Positions 10,455-22,930 are shown, counted from the first letter of the stretch. The stretch: 64,000 nt of DNA from Oxytricha trifallax (GCA_000711775.1 ARYC01001566.1:1-64000); one strand, 5' to 3'. Numbers and translations: made by a program. The notes: generated by a model from the letters alone, not told the origin.

Positions 10455-10539
10455 TTAATTAAATAACCCCAACCCCTAACAAATTCCCTACAAATCAAAG
10501 CACTTATAAACTTCTTTAAGGGATTTTGTGGTTTAGATT

Positions 10540-11029
10540 CCACAATCAGATTATTATAATTAAATGATTCTTGTCATTTAGACTCTTGTGGCCACGAGTC
10601 TTGAATTAATAATGATATATCATTAAAAATGGAGAAGATATAGACAATTTAAGCTTTTTTATGAGATTTCCTAATGTCGTATGTTATACAGGGCTGTCAA
10701 GAAACTTTGAAAAGAGCACAGAAATTCATGAGATGATATCGTATTAAACTAAACAACTAAATTTGGGCTCCCGAGCAAGAGAGTTAAATTAGAAAATAGT
10801 TTTATAGTCATTTAATATTTAATTTCTAATTTTTTTGTATCGTGTCTTTTTAGCCCATAACTTCAAATTTAAGATTTTACTCCCTCTATTTAAAGATATA
10901 TTCTATATAACAACGATATAGACTTAAATAATTTCTCAAAGTCTGAAACAGTTTTAAGAACTGTGAAATAATTTATTTGACACTTTATATAAAAAGAAAC
11001 GATAAATAGTCTCTGAAATGGAGGGAATT
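10540..11029. other. spacer with no gene seen
   Basis: AT-rich spacer between TBE copy B and repeat R copy 2. The only structure noticed is a 20-base palindrome, GACTCTTGTGGCCACGAGTC, near 10590. Short frames here lack coding character. Confidence 0.5.
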
Positions 11030-11400
11030 TGAAAATTTTCAAATTTATAGAGAAATAACAAAAATTGAAAATATAGTTCCAAAGTTGAAAATGAAGTACC
11101 AAAGTTGAAATGCAGTACCAAGTTCGTTTGAAAAGTCAAAATCAACTTTGATAGGCTCAAAACGATTCTGGTACCTTATAATCAATTTTTGATATAAAAC
11201 AATTTAATAAATAACAATTAAAACAAACCAGATTAATTTGTGCTCCTCTTCAAGTGAAATATATCCCTTGTACATTTGTTCCTAACTTTGATTTATTCAT
11301 ACTTTATTTCTTTATTATAAATATTATATTGCAACATTCAAGTCCTCCTTTCAAAAATCAAATATTTTTAAAGTGTTGAATCTAGTTTTTAATCCGCACA
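11030..11400 (+). repeat. dispersed repeat R, copy 2
   Basis: Same order of short blocks as 6150-6570 (AGTACCAAAGTTGAAA, CTCAAAACGATTCTGG, TTATTCATACT, TCTAGTTTTT) at perhaps 75-80 percent identity. No coding content is seen. Confidence 0.65.
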
Positions 11401-13170
11401 TTGCACAACAAGATTATATATTTTAAGTTATAATCATATGATTGATATCTGTTCTAACCGAGACGCCTCTCTTCACCTTTATAAATATTATATTTCATAT
11501 AAAATTTTTAATCCTCAAGGCTTTAATCTACTTTATCCAATACATTTTTGGATAGTTAATACTAATATCATTATTATTTGTAAATTTGCTAGATTTTACC
11601 CTTTTTTATTTATGCTTCATTGGTAAAAATATGTTTAAAAATATTTTCAAAAAATTAAGTTTCTTTTCTCAAAAATTATCTTCACTTGATATAATTCAAA
11701 ATATTAGCGAGATTTATATTTTACTTTTTAAAAAATGTTATATTTTTAAAGGAGTGGGGTGGGGTATCTCGGTAAAACAAATATTAGTTGAGGGTTTTAT
11801 ATAATTCTCTCCTTTAAATATCAGTAAAATTCATAAAGCACTTTATTTAATTATGCAAGAGAGTATATTCTAAGCACTACATATATAAGTATTAAGAGTA
11901 AATTATAATTATGGAATTTAAAGTTGATTATGTATGTAAATTAATATAAAACATGATAAGCTTTAAATAATATTAATATTTTAGTAATATTAAATTATAA
12001 ATTACGGTAAAAACAATATAAATTAAAAATTATCTCTAGATTTTAAAATAAAGTTTTCTTTAAAAATAGTATTGAAGTATTCTAAATTTGATTAAGTATT
12101 CCATAAAATTTTATATAAAATAATACTAACTCTATATAGAACTATGAATTGTTTATTTTGGAATAATTTGATTCTTGATTAAAGAACTAGGATAATTAAT
12201 TTATTGTCCACAAATTACCTAAATTCATTATTAAATAGAGCATGATTCCATTTTAGTTTACTGATCATTAATTCTTAATAGATTTATAGATAATTTTATT
12301 AAGAAATATTTATACAAATCTTCCTTGAATTAAGAAGTTTGTTCTTTATTCCAGTATTAATCCCTTTAATAGTAAATGCAAATTTTATATATTTTATTCA
12401 ATAAGTCTTAAGAAATTAATAAAAGGCGTTTATATCTTTTAACAACCTTTATAATAAACTTAATTATATATTTATTAACTTCAAAGCCAACATTTGAGAT
12501 ATATTGGCGATGAAGCAAGAATAAAATTATAATATTATTATAATTCATATAAAAATTTAACTTACAAGAGTTTTAATTAATTTTTTTACTAATGATTGTA
12601 ACTATTTAAGTACTATATATGAAAATATTGTTATTAATGTATTATTTAAGTGTTATATTTAGCACTAATAATTCATCATTTGAATTTTAAATAATTAATT
12701 TTATTTTTTTACGGTATTAAATCAACTAGATAAAATTATTTTGATATTTTTTATTATTAATTTTTGCTTTAAACTCGATTTACTTCTCATCTATTTTTTA
12801 CTTTATTTAAATCAAATTTTTATATAATTGAGATGTTAAATATAGACTGATCAAATTATATCTGAAATGTTGTACTAAAATAATTTTACTTTTATAATAA
12901 CAATCTCAGCAACAATGCTTATTATTATTATTTTTAAATAAATTTGATAAAGAAAAATAAATTAAATTATATTATTATATTTATTTATCCTATTATAGCA
13001 ATAGTTTTCTGAAAATATTGTTATTTGGGTACCTGTTCATTAGGGAATTCATAATTAACTATATTTCAGTATTTGCAATACTAAATTAGCGCATCGAAGT
13101 TTAGATATATATGAATTTTTGATTCTTTTATAATTTATTAAATTAAGTTTGTTGGAAAAAATTAAAATTC
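11401..13170. other. AT-rich germline DNA, nothing recognised
   Basis: More than 75 percent A+T with only short chance frames. A small G-run (GGAGTGGGGTGGGG) occurs near 11750. No gene, repeat or element is visible. Confidence 0.6.
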
Positions 13171-13588
13171 ATTATTGTAGGAATGCATTTGATTTGGGAA
13201 AATAAATAAAATTTTAATACAATAAATTCGTGGCAGTTAACTTTCTGGAAACATAGACAATATGGTACTAGTTCGATAGAGAATTTAAAATCAGCAGGAT
13301 TTTACTACTGGCGGTATCCCTTTATCGCATCCCTGAAGCGACATAAATCGACTTCAATTTTTGGTGATTTGGTTAGTTGGTTTTGTTGCTATAATTAAAG
13401 TCGATTTATCTCGCTTCAGGAATGCGATAGAGGGGTACCGCCAATAGTAAAGTCCAAATGATTTTGAATTCTCTATCGAACAAGTACTATATTGTCTAGG
13501 TTTCCAGAAAGTTAACTGCCACGAATTTATTTTATTAAAATTTTACTTATTATTTATTTTCCCAAATCAAATGTATTCCTACAATAAT
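13171..13588. mobile_element. foldback MITE, family M, copy 1 (418 bp)
   Basis: The ends ATTATTGTAGGAATGCATTT and its reverse complement pair through most of the element: GGCAGTTAACTTTC, TCGATAGAGAATT, GGCGGTA-CC and TATCGCATCCCTGAAGCGA. A short central loop lies near 13365-13395. TCA occurs just outside both ends if the element starts at TTATTGTAGG. It has no coding capacity. A second copy lies at 52847-53269. Confidence 0.88.
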
Positions 13589-14559
13589 CACTAAACTTCA
13601 ATTCTCTAATATATACAGCAAATAGAAAAGTATTGCTAACTTTGACTTCACAATGAAAAGAGCTCCAACTGTGATCCTAAGAAAATTAATTAAGTATAGG
13701 TTATATGAAATTTCTGTGATCAGATACTGACAATCGTGAATATATAGAGGTTTAAGTATAATTTTAAAAATTACATAATTTTTAATGAAATTTCTGTGAT
13801 TATAAAATGACCATAATGACTATATTTTTTTTAATGATTTGTAATAAGTAGATGAAATAATTTTCCAATAAAGTTTAATTCCCCTAATATTAATTTATTT
13901 CAACAATAAAACTAATTTGTTACAAAAATTTCCAAGTTTTAAGAATTATATTATCTTTCTTGAAATTTTTTATATTTATAAGCATAATAAATATTGATTA
14001 AAGTAATTTAAATGTAATTTTAATTATTTTTATCAATTTTTTTAATAAATAAATTAAAAAATGATAAAAGCTTGATTTTATTTAAAATAATTTAATTACT
14101 CAAATAAATTTAATATCATATAACTTGCAATAAACTGTTTTTAATTTCTTTTAAGCTTTGAATTCTATCCAATTAATATTATATATTAATATATAACTTT
14201 GAAATATGTCATAATAATTTTCTCAAAGATGAAACATTTATTTTCAATTTATAAATAATATTGCCTCATAAAAATGTAATTCACCAAATATTATTTACTC
14301 AAAAATCTATAGAAAATTGTAAAATTAAATGTCGCTATTTATTCTTCCTATAAAGTTATGATAAATTTTTTATCGTAAAAGTATATATAAAAAGTTCTAA
14401 TCCCATCAAAAATATTAAATTTGTAAAGAATATAATTTTAAAATATTATGAATATTTACTACAATCTTATTAAAAGATCAAACATCATTGCTATTTTATA
14501 GTTGTATATTTTCATTATAAATGCTTCTTATATAATAAACACTCCTTAATATCATATTC
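13589..14559. other. AT-rich spacer, nothing recognised
   Basis: About 80 percent A+T, no coding stretch on either strand. It may include internal eliminated sequence of the neighbouring Piwi-like locus. Confidence 0.5.
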
Positions 14560-14899
14560 AGTGTCAGAACGTCATTTAGCTAGACTGAACAACACTAACT
14601 AGTTCTGACATCACATTTCGAGTTTTGAAGTAATGAGTTCGGTTTGACTTCAGAGCTTGAACGATGGCATTAGTTATCGAGTGTTGATATCAGGTACGAG
14701 TCTCAACTTATGTACCCATTTTTTTAAATTTAAAATAAACTTTTATGTATCATCTTTCTAAGTTCAAAATGATTTCTTGTTTTTAAGAAACAGTATATTT
14801 CTAACGTTAAGAAATTTATGCTTAATAATTTTGATGGATTAATAATAGATAAAAGATTTATTTTCCATTTCATTATATTATTATTTATAAGATAACCTA

Positions 14900-15095
14900 G
14901 ACATCACATGAGACAGAACTAATTACTTCACCTCTTTAATTAGATTTAAGGGTCCATCAAAAATACACTCTTAGTAGTCTTGGTTGTTCCTTCAAGTTTA
15001 CTACTCATCACTATATAAAAAGAAGTATTTTCTCTATTGATCTGTCTCGACTCTTCACTGTAGAAGGTATTTTAACTATTATCATCAATTCACTT
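14900..15095 (-). pseudogene. C-terminal PIWI-domain segment
   Basis: Reads ENTSFYIVMSSKLEGTTKT, then TKSVFLMDP. This fits the Piwi pattern FFIVSQ...G(S/T)xxPTHYxVxYDN. After a one-base frame change it continues with LNLIKEVKQLVLSHVM, like the helix with LxYxLCH that follows in Piwi proteins. A TGA lies at 14928 in the first frame. It is similar by eye only. Confidence 0.5.
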
Positions 15096-16109
15096 TATGA
15101 TTTAATAAAAGCGAAAATTATATCGATTTAAAAATTAATTGAAGATCAGACTTCTTTAAGTTTGCTGCTTAAATCAAAAAATATTGTTTGGAAAAGTTCC
15201 TCAGCATTATAGTTAAGTTAAACAATATTCTAACAAACACCTTTTGATAAAGATGTAAAAATTAATTTTAAAAATAAAAAAAATTGTATACATTCCTTTT
15301 TCGGCTAAATTTAATTACGTTTCAAAATATCATTGACTATTATTTCTTACATTAAATAAACCATAAGTAAATAATTGAGTTTACTATTATTATTATGACC
15401 TAATTTTTGGGAATATATTATCAAATATGGATATAAATTAGTAAATAATTTAAATAAAAATATATATATATATATACTTTTAATTTCAATATTATAAGGT
15501 GTCCATTTATATTTTACTCTTACTATATTATTTAATTTAATTTATATCAATAAGATTACTTAAGCATTCATTAGTTTTAAAATCAAATATTTTTTTTGAG
15601 CTTCTTTAGTTGCAGCATTTTCACAGATTGAGTGTAATTTAAAGAGGTATGTATAAAATGAAATCTAAAGGGAATTATGTTAACTTATTTAATGCATTTT
15701 TGTAGCTAGTACCTTTAAGAATGTTTTATCTATTATATTTGGTTAATGAATAAATTATAGGCTCCCCAAAATTATTAATAGATTATAGTTTAACTCAAGG
15801 TTAATTTATGAGAACTGTACCTAAGACAAATTAAATATAGTATTGATAATCCTTTGAAAAGGAAACATCTAGAGTAATTATAAATGGCATTAAACTAATG
15901 ATTATTATACTTAAACTATTTTTTGATAATATTTAAACATAATAAACTCTTATTTTTATAAAGTATGCTGAAAATTTAAACTGTACATAAATTCATCAAC
16001 TTTTGCAATAAATTATTACAAATACATAATCTCACGAATATAATAAGAGTATAATAGTAATTAACTGAAGTTATTGCTCTATATTAAATGAAGTAGTAAC
16101 AAATCACAA

Positions 16110-16525
16110 CAATGATCTTCCAAGAGATTTCAACAACTTCTAGCAGTAACTCTCAAACAGTGCAGAGTGATTTACTTCGATTGAATTGCTAGTTTAGTGG
16201 ATAGCTTCTCATGATTTGCCTTCACTAAATCATATAATTGCATTTTTGATTGTAATATCTAAGAGATCAATTCACTCTCTTAACTATGTGTTGCTTTCTT
16301 GAATATTTAAATGAATATTTAATTAGTAATTATAATAATTATTTTTATTAGTTGTTTCATGCATCATTTGCAGTTATTTTCATTGCTTATGATATATTAA
16401 GGGCAAGGTGAGCATAGCATCTGGATATTGACTAACTCTTTATTGATATATCCAGGCAATATAACTACAATGAAAGCAACATCAAGTTAGCAATTTGTTG
16501 AATCAAACAGCTCACTTATCAAGGA
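16110..16525 (-). pseudogene. MID-domain segments of the Piwi-like locus
   Basis: Upper part (about 16525-16395): DVAFIVVILPGYINKELVN, then IQMLCSPCPQYII. Human PIWIL1 has IVVCLLSSNRKDKYDAIKK with LCTDCPTPSQCVV at this place. Lower part (about 16250-16110): SQILQSKMQLYDLVKANHEK, then LSTKLAIQ, against TKIALQ in PIWIL1. About 90 bases of AT-rich DNA separate the two, a plausible internal eliminated sequence. The continuation toward the first catalytic Asp is out of frame and reads IVVICYYF rather than VGIDxYH. Confidence 0.55.
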
Positions 16526-18410
16526 TAATCCTAAATAATTAACTTTATTATCTTTAATTAATATTTTTTATAAATATTAATTATTTATTTGTCATTTTAA
16601 ATAACTATGAAAGTTTTACAAAAATATGATTAAATAAATAGTTCCTACAGCTAAGGGAGATTCTTTAAACTTAAATGAAATCAGGTAATTAACTTGCCTC
16701 TTCATTTGAAAAAGTAAAAGGAAAATCTTAGATTTGCAGTGAGTAAATGCATTGTTTAATTTTATTTTGTTATAAATAATTTTGTAATTATACATGACTA
16801 TTAACAATAACGTAATCACTTAGTCTGCCTATCACAATTGTTTTCTCCTGCTCTCATATTCAAATATTTGTGAGAAGTAATATCAATATTGCAACTATCT
16901 ATACTCCAAATATGATAATTGCAATTGTTTTATGATAAGTTTTTACTAATTTGAAAGATCAATGTATTCTTAAAGATCACGACTTTCTATATTTGTAGCG
17001 CCATTTATTAAGTTACCATTTACTAGTGCATGCAATCCTCGTCTTCGACTTCTTCTTTTAGCTTACCACTTAGCTCCTTGATTATTTCCTGATTTATTAC
17101 TCTAACTTGTCTTCACTTGGCGTCTGATCAGCATCATCCTCACTGCTCATCGTCTTTTACGTGGTAATTGTCAACACTTTATAATTAAACCTCAAAGTGT
17201 TAACTCAATTTAATAGATTGTTACTGCTGAGAATTCATTATCTTAAAGACTAAAGTGGGCATATTCCCTTTCAATTCATCTCTCTGAGGGTTAAATGAAG
17301 TTTCATTTTGATCATGGTGGCAGCTCTATTCAATTACTATTCTAAGTTTATTTAAGAATGATAAGGTTCAGTGTAGAAGCATTACTATGAATTAATATTC
17401 TAATATTCTAATATTCTAATTACTATTTAATGTTGATCTTTTCTAAGCCTGGAAATAATATAATAATTGTATAGCAGCTAACTTGGATTTTCCTTTGCAG
17501 TAATCTTGTTTAGTAGCGTTTAACTGATGATTTCAGGCTAGCTCCCTAAAGAACTGCTCTTCATCATCATTTTCATAGACAGTAAACACAGATTTAAGTT
17601 AGAAGTCACTTGCAATCTAGCTTAAGTGTTTATTTTAAATAATAATTATTTATTTTTTAATTTAAAAGAATTGTATTATATCAGTTGCTTAGTTGAACAG
17701 TTTGAAAGTTGGAATTCAAGAATTCCTGCATATATTCTTACAAGTCTCTCATTTGCTCTCGGTTGAAATTATAAGGATCTCTTTTGCCAACTCTTAAATC
17801 TAAATTATCCTACATGTTTTAATCATTGCCATAGTCAGCCTAGTCAACAGATTCATATTATTCGGAATCAACTATGTTGTTGTTAAGGCCTAGGCTTACA
17901 TTTCTTTCTCACTATGTCTTGAAACTAGGGACTGAGTTTGGAATATTTCACTCAAGTTACTTGCTTAATTAGTCATTCATTATTTAATTATTTTCAATTA
18001 ATTTTTGAATATAATTATAATAATAATGTAGATAGTTATATACTTTAGATAGTTAGTTGATGAATTACTAAATAAAGAAAAATAAGAATGTAAAATAATT
18101 TGAGTTATAAAGGTAGATCAAGAATGTAAATTGTTGCATAATTCGTGTAATTCTTAGTCTGATCAATCTTTAATCGTGAAGTGCTCCTTAGTGTCATATT
18201 ATTTGTGCTTTAACTTCTACTATAATTCACTCTTTATAGTTAAACTGATCTTTCGTTAAATCTCTCGGATTAGCTTTTGCTGGAGAGGAACTGATATTGA
18301 ACTTGTTCAGTGTAATCTTCAGTTTTCCATCTTTCAATTTGCTGTTTATCAATTCTTTGCAGAGCATGTACCCTTTAAGTACTGTCATTTCATTACTGTA
18401 TTCTATGAAT

Positions 18411-18696
18411 GGTCAGATTGACCTCCCTATTTTTATAAATTACTGAATTAATATCCTATGTATTAATTTTTTATTATTTTTATTCAATAAATTTATTAGA
18501 GATTATGCAGCTTTTTATAGTATTTAATTATTCTTCATTTTAATATGCTTAATTTTTAAGATAGAGCTTATATAATATTATTCGATATTCTATTTTTAAA
18601 TTTACCATTTTAAATATATTTTTTATTACAGAATAATAATCATACTATTCTAAAAATCTTTTTTCTATAACCTATTCAAATCATAAATTCAGTTAA
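18411..18696. other. AT-rich spacer
   Basis: No coding stretch or repeat seen. It separates the upstream end of the Piwi-like segments from a (TAG)n tract. Confidence 0.5.
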
Positions 18697-18728
<32 letters not shown>

Positions 18729-18782
18729 AAATACTTTAGGAAATTAAAATGCAAAATAAAAATGCTCCAAGAAATTACCAAA
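18697..18782 (-). repeat. (TAG)10 tract with conserved flank, tail of an older element
   Basis: Ten TAG units are followed by TAAAATACTTTAGGAAATTAAAATGC. Related tract-plus-flank sequences occur at 23013 and 31807. On the minus strand this is a 3' tail of (CTA)n, as in LINEs that end in short tandem repeats. LINE copy 1 is inserted directly beside it. Confidence 0.7.
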
Positions 18783-21700
18783 ATGTACAATAACTCGAAT
18801 GAACCAGATTTCTGATTCTCTCTCATTATATACTTTTCTAGATTCTCCTAATTAGATATTCATTTGCCCATCAAATCAAATTCAATAAATTTTTATTAAA
18901 GTCGGTTCCTTATTTCTGACGTAAGTCATTCTTAATAGTTTATTAATAGGTTGATAGTACTCCCGTACTTCTAATTGTCTTATCCTCTGATCTAGCCATA
19001 TTATATTAGTAATGATCTCTATTTGTTTATACTTTCTATGTCAAATAATCTATTCTCCTTTAATATTTTGGAGAATCTTGTTGGGTCTCCTGCCTAGTTC
19101 AGCAGGTTACATCTCTTCATATGATTCGCGTCTACCAAGACCTTGTGTACACTGCAGTAATGACTTATACCATAGTTCAATATTGTTTTCTCTTGAGTTA
19201 TCGCCATCATCGTGTCCATTACGTTCTTTGTTAAGAATATTCTCTTTCTTTTCTGTAATTCACCACATTTTTGTTTTATTTCGTCTTTTATTCTTTTTGA
19301 CCTTAGAAACTATTCAATGTTCAGGCTAATTTTCTTTAAGTTTTTCTGAACTAAGTCTCTTATTATTTCACTAGTGTTTGTTTCCTTCATTTTAGTTACA
19401 TTCCTCAATAATTTATTTGGAATGTCTCTTGACGTTTTAAAATTCTACTCTCTTTAGTTGCAGTTCAATTTTCTTCAATTTTTACGAATTATGCTACTGC
19501 CAAAGGGGTATATTTGTAAATCATTAGAGACCTAATTTATACCATAATAATCGTGTCGCTCACCGTGCTATTGCTCGACTTTGTTAGTCTCTAGTAAAAT
19601 TCTGTCTGATTTTTAATGTTACTCCACGTGTTTTTTTGAAGATTTTGTGTTTTCGGACATATATTCAGTCCTAGATATTTGTTTCATGAACATTATTTAT
19701 TCCTTCTATTTAGAACTCTCTCTTTTGCATCACTTAAATATGCTGTTTTTTGGTATTAAGTTTAATGTTATGTTATTTTTCAATCTCTCTGTACAATCTA
19801 TTACTCTTTTTAGTTGTTGTGGGTCTTTAACATTTACCAACATTTCATCTGCGAATGCTATCAATTTGCCTTGTTTAATCAACGACTTTAGCTCTTATTT
19901 AGAGTATAGTGCATCTTGCAAATAGATATTGAATAGCAAGGGTGATAATCTACTTCCTTGAGCTACCCCATATTACGTTACTACCTCCTCTTATTCAACT
20001 TAATCTTGTTGCTTTTTTTATAATGTTTCAATTAGGCTCACTACTTCTTAGACTTTTGAACTCACTATTCTTTCCCTTAAAATTTGATATAATTTGTCTT
20101 TCCAGACTGAGTAAAATGCCTTTTAAAGATCTACCAAAAATATGCTTCTCTCTGTTTACTTTTCCTTCTGGATTATTATATGTGTTCTAGCAATCTTATT
20201 TACATGTGTGCTTTTGTTTTCTTTAAAGCCGTTTTGATAATTTCCCGTTTTTAAAAGCTCACTTTTTTCTTCGTTAATCTTATTTATTATAACTTTCTCA
20301 ACTATTTGCTCAAGTGAGAATTGATTACTATTGGTCTTAGTTGTTGACCTCAGGATAAAGATCATTTTGGTCTTTGAATAGTAATATCAATCTTCCCTCC
20401 TTGATATAATCTGGCATTAATCCCTAATTTAGCCATTATGCTTTCTTTCTGCTCACTGTTTTTGTTATCTTTTCCGATTTCAATAATACGTTTTCAATTT
20501 TCCATCGAATCCATCTGGGCTATAGCTTTATTGAAGTAGCATTCTTTTATACTTCTTTCGACTTCCTATTCTTCACAAAATTTGCCCTTTTACTGCTCAT
20601 CAATCATTATCTCATCTTTTTCACTTGTTTCTTTGCTCTTGCATTCCTAGTGTCTCTATAAAGTTAGGTGTAGTACTCTACTATCTTCCTTTTTGTTTCT
20701 TCTCCTGGTTCTTGTCTTTCCTAATTAATTGTAATTCCCTTAATTAGTTGTGCTTGCTTTTGACTTTTTGTTAGTATTTTTACCATGTAGAAGAACCCTT
20801 TTAGATCGTTCTTATCCAGGCATTGTTCTAGGTCAATTATTGCCTCTTTTCATTTTACCTTTATATCTTGCACTGTTTATTTTATTTCCATTACTTTTCA
20901 CAAACCATTCGGGTGGTCTTTAATACTAATTCTTCCCTTTAGTTTACTTTACTATTTTGTCCATGAATCACTGTTGAATTGATGTGTCTAAGTCTTCTAG
21001 TGTTTGCTCTCTCCCTTCCTTTATGAATGTCTTCCAACATTGCTTTCTTATGTCTGATATTATTATTGTTCTCTCCTTATCAGCCAACTTATAATCGTCA
21101 TCTTGATATTTTATTTTAAGTTTGAATTTAATTAATTTGTGGTCTGTTTGTCTCAATTAACTCGTCTCCCAGCTTAATGTTCCCACATTTGAGAATATCT
21201 AGGCTAGTTGGTTTCCTCTTGAATGAGTCCCCCTCTGGAATGAATTCTTTTAGACCTTCTTTATTTAATCTTTTCCCTTGTTTTTTTATGTGAAAGTTAA
21301 AATCCCCCATGACTATAATTCTCTGTTTCTGGCACTTCTGTTTCAGAGATTTTATCATGAATATTAATCGATTATGTAGCTCTTCAACTTTCTCATTTCA
21401 ATATGTGAGATTATGCCTCTCACATTCAATATCGTCCATGTTACTAATAACTTTATTGTTTTTACTGTTTTAATTTCGTATTTTCCGCTATTTAACACCA
21501 TAACTCCTCCATTTCTAGCAAGTTGAGTTTATGCTTTGTCTTTATTTTTGATTCCTATCAATCTCTGAAGTCTAGTTTCCACTAACCCTACATATTCAAG
21601 ATTTTTGCCTTCTATTTCCCTCATCAGTTTTTCTTACTTTAATTTAGAGTTTAATCCTCTGACATTTTACAGGGGCAAATTTTGAATTCAATTGTCTTTG

Positions 21701-22039
21701 CATTTAGTTACCTTTTATTGCTGATAATCTACTCCCTCCTCTTTAACCTTTATTTCTCTCATTCCTTCTAACCCATCGTTCAGCTTCTCTTACTGGTTGA
21801 TAAAATTCGAGCTGTCAGCTATTGTCACTTTTTACCGAAAGTTTGTTTATGTTTTTGAAGCTATTATATTTTAACAAAACATTTTGGTGTTGAAATGTCG
21901 AATTTTAGGAGTTTGGTTTAATTTTCAAAGTATTTTTCTAATTGAGAAATTCTTTTCTCTGTTTTCCCTTAATCTTTGTTGAAGACTGGTAATCTCCTTC
22001 TCTCATTGGTTGGCTACTTTCTTGATCCATTTTTACGCC
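18783..22039 (-). mobile_element. LINE retrotransposon, copy 1 (3257 bp)
   Basis: Minus-strand element with 5' end GGCGTAAAAATGG at 22039 and 3' end near 18783. The boundaries follow from aligning it with copy 2, which has nearly the same length. A decayed target duplication is visible: GAAATTACCAA ends at 18782 and TTAAATTGCCAA begins at 22041. It encodes an APE-type endonuclease followed by reverse transcriptase. It is inserted in an older (TAG)n-tailed element and lies near the Piwi-like locus. Confidence 0.82.
19000..21960 (-). pseudogene. LINE endonuclease/reverse transcriptase frame, copy 1
   Basis: Endonuclease: ARNGGVMVLNSGKYEIKT, then IIVMGDFNFHI with the conserved Asp-Phe-Asn near 21300. 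Reverse transcriptase: NGFKENKSTHV near 20260, FLVDLQKAFYSV near 20140 (motif A Asp), AQGSRLSPLLFNIYL near 19960, and IAFADEMLVNV near 19855. The catalytic pair is FADE here rather than FADD, a change expected to stop the enzyme. At least one frame change lies near 21150 and others are likely. TAA/TAG read as Gln. It would copy its RNA into nicked chromosomal DNA. Confidence 0.82.
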
Positions 22040-22930
22040 TTTAAATTGCCAATTATTTTTTTTAAATTTATAATTCATTAATTCAGTTATTTAGATATAT
22101 TACTGATTTTAATTTTAATCTACCCTTAAGATTTTTGAGCAGAGAAGAGGATCTCCTGCTTTGTTAATAAACTATACGTTTTTTTGTGGTCAATTTCTAC
22201 AAAAGTTATATTTATAGTCTTACAATATCGTATTTCACCATCGTTCAACTCTGATTGAAAGCCATCATTGAATCCATAATATATTTGTTTAAAATGGCTT
22301 TTTCCTTTTTTAAACTAATTTAAGTTTAGTTTGAATTTCCAAACTTGAGTTCTTTAGTTATAGCAAGTAAATTTTAACTCTAATTATATTTTTATGTTCC
22401 TCACTTGATTTGCATACTTTAATTTATGAGATATTTTTCATTTTATGTTTATCTCTAGATGTTTAAAAAGCCAATATCTACAGTTATGTATTAAATTGCA
22501 AATTTCATTTATTTTACCTAATTGAACTACATCCAGGTACATGAATTTGCATATTGCAAGAGATTTAATATTAGTTTTTATTATCTTGTCAAATATTATA
22601 GATTTTATACCTACTAAATATCTTATAGAATTCTGCCTCATGTTTTATTTATTCTAAGCGCATCTCAAAAAGAATTAAGTATTTAATAAAGCAAATATTT
22701 ACATCCAAACATTTTGATACTTTAATTTTGCTGATTCCTTCTTTTTATGTTGTTAAAAAGCATTGTTCTGTGTCATTTATAAACATTCATTTTTTAATGA
22801 AACTTCTTAAATTTGTTTTAATTATTGAGGATTATTTATTTATTAGGATTATCTGCAAATGCCATCATTTTGCCTTGTTCAATTAATAAGATAAGATCAG
22901 GTTACATCTTAAAGATATATGTTTAAAATC
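22040..22930 (-). pseudogene. older LINE-like remnant and coding-like stretch
   Basis: Near 22910-22830 the minus strand reads LILLIEQGKMMAFADN, clearly the reverse-transcriptase motif C region of a third LINE. A 67-codon TGA-ended frame follows at 22641-22438, including IRYLVGIKSII. A second strong stretch at about 22300-22110 reads YYGFNDGFQSELNDGEIRYC and then EIDHKKTYSLLTKQEILFSA. I do not recognise the last piece. It may be the C-terminal part of the old element or a host segment. Confidence 0.5.

Larger units (their letters stand above)
6581..10536. mobile_element. TBE transposon, copy B (3.96 kb, decayed)
   Basis: Inverted ends read CAAAAACCAAAACCCC on the left and, reversed, CTAAACCACAAAATCCC on the right. 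These are decayed telomeric units followed by the TBE word TTTATAAGTGCTTTGATT. ATT stands immediately outside each end (6578-6580 and 10537-10539), the ANT target duplication of the family. Gene order is as in copy A. Inner terminal sequence (GGGAATTTGTTAGGGG) resembles copy C rather than copy A, so B and C form one subfamily. All three genes carry damage. Confidence 0.93.
14560..18410 (-). pseudogene. Piwi-like (Argonaute family) germline locus, in segments separated by AT-rich DNA
   Basis: On the minus strand, protein-like segments with Gln at TAA/TAG alternate with AT-rich stretches of about 60-250 bases. They lie near 18410-18130 (MTVLKGYMLCKELINSKLKD), 17960-17690 (RDPYNFNREQMRDLQEYMQE), 17625-17460 (SVFTVYENDDEEQFFRELA), 17360-17040 (ETSFNPQRDELKGNMPTLVF), 17000-16640 and 16525-16110. 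A last segment is at 15095-14900. Two of these resemble Piwi domains in the right order: a MID piece and a C-terminal PIWI piece (separate entries). The layout is what MDS/IES germline genes look like. Several in-frame TGAs and frame changes suggest a decayed paralogue instead. The metal-binding GID motif is not seen intact. Piwi proteins bind small RNAs and protect retained DNA in Oxytricha. The amino-terminal segments are assigned by neighbourhood only. Confidence 0.5.

Noticed and set aside
10890-11160. Minus-strand frames of 68-70 codons, Phe/Tyr/Leu-rich
   Set aside because: They fall in dispersed repeat R and AT-rich DNA. The composition is what AT-rich sequence gives by chance.
19012-20190. 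Plus-strand frames of 82-105 codons
   Set aside because: They are antisense to the reverse-transcriptase region of LINE copy 1, whose motifs are on minus.
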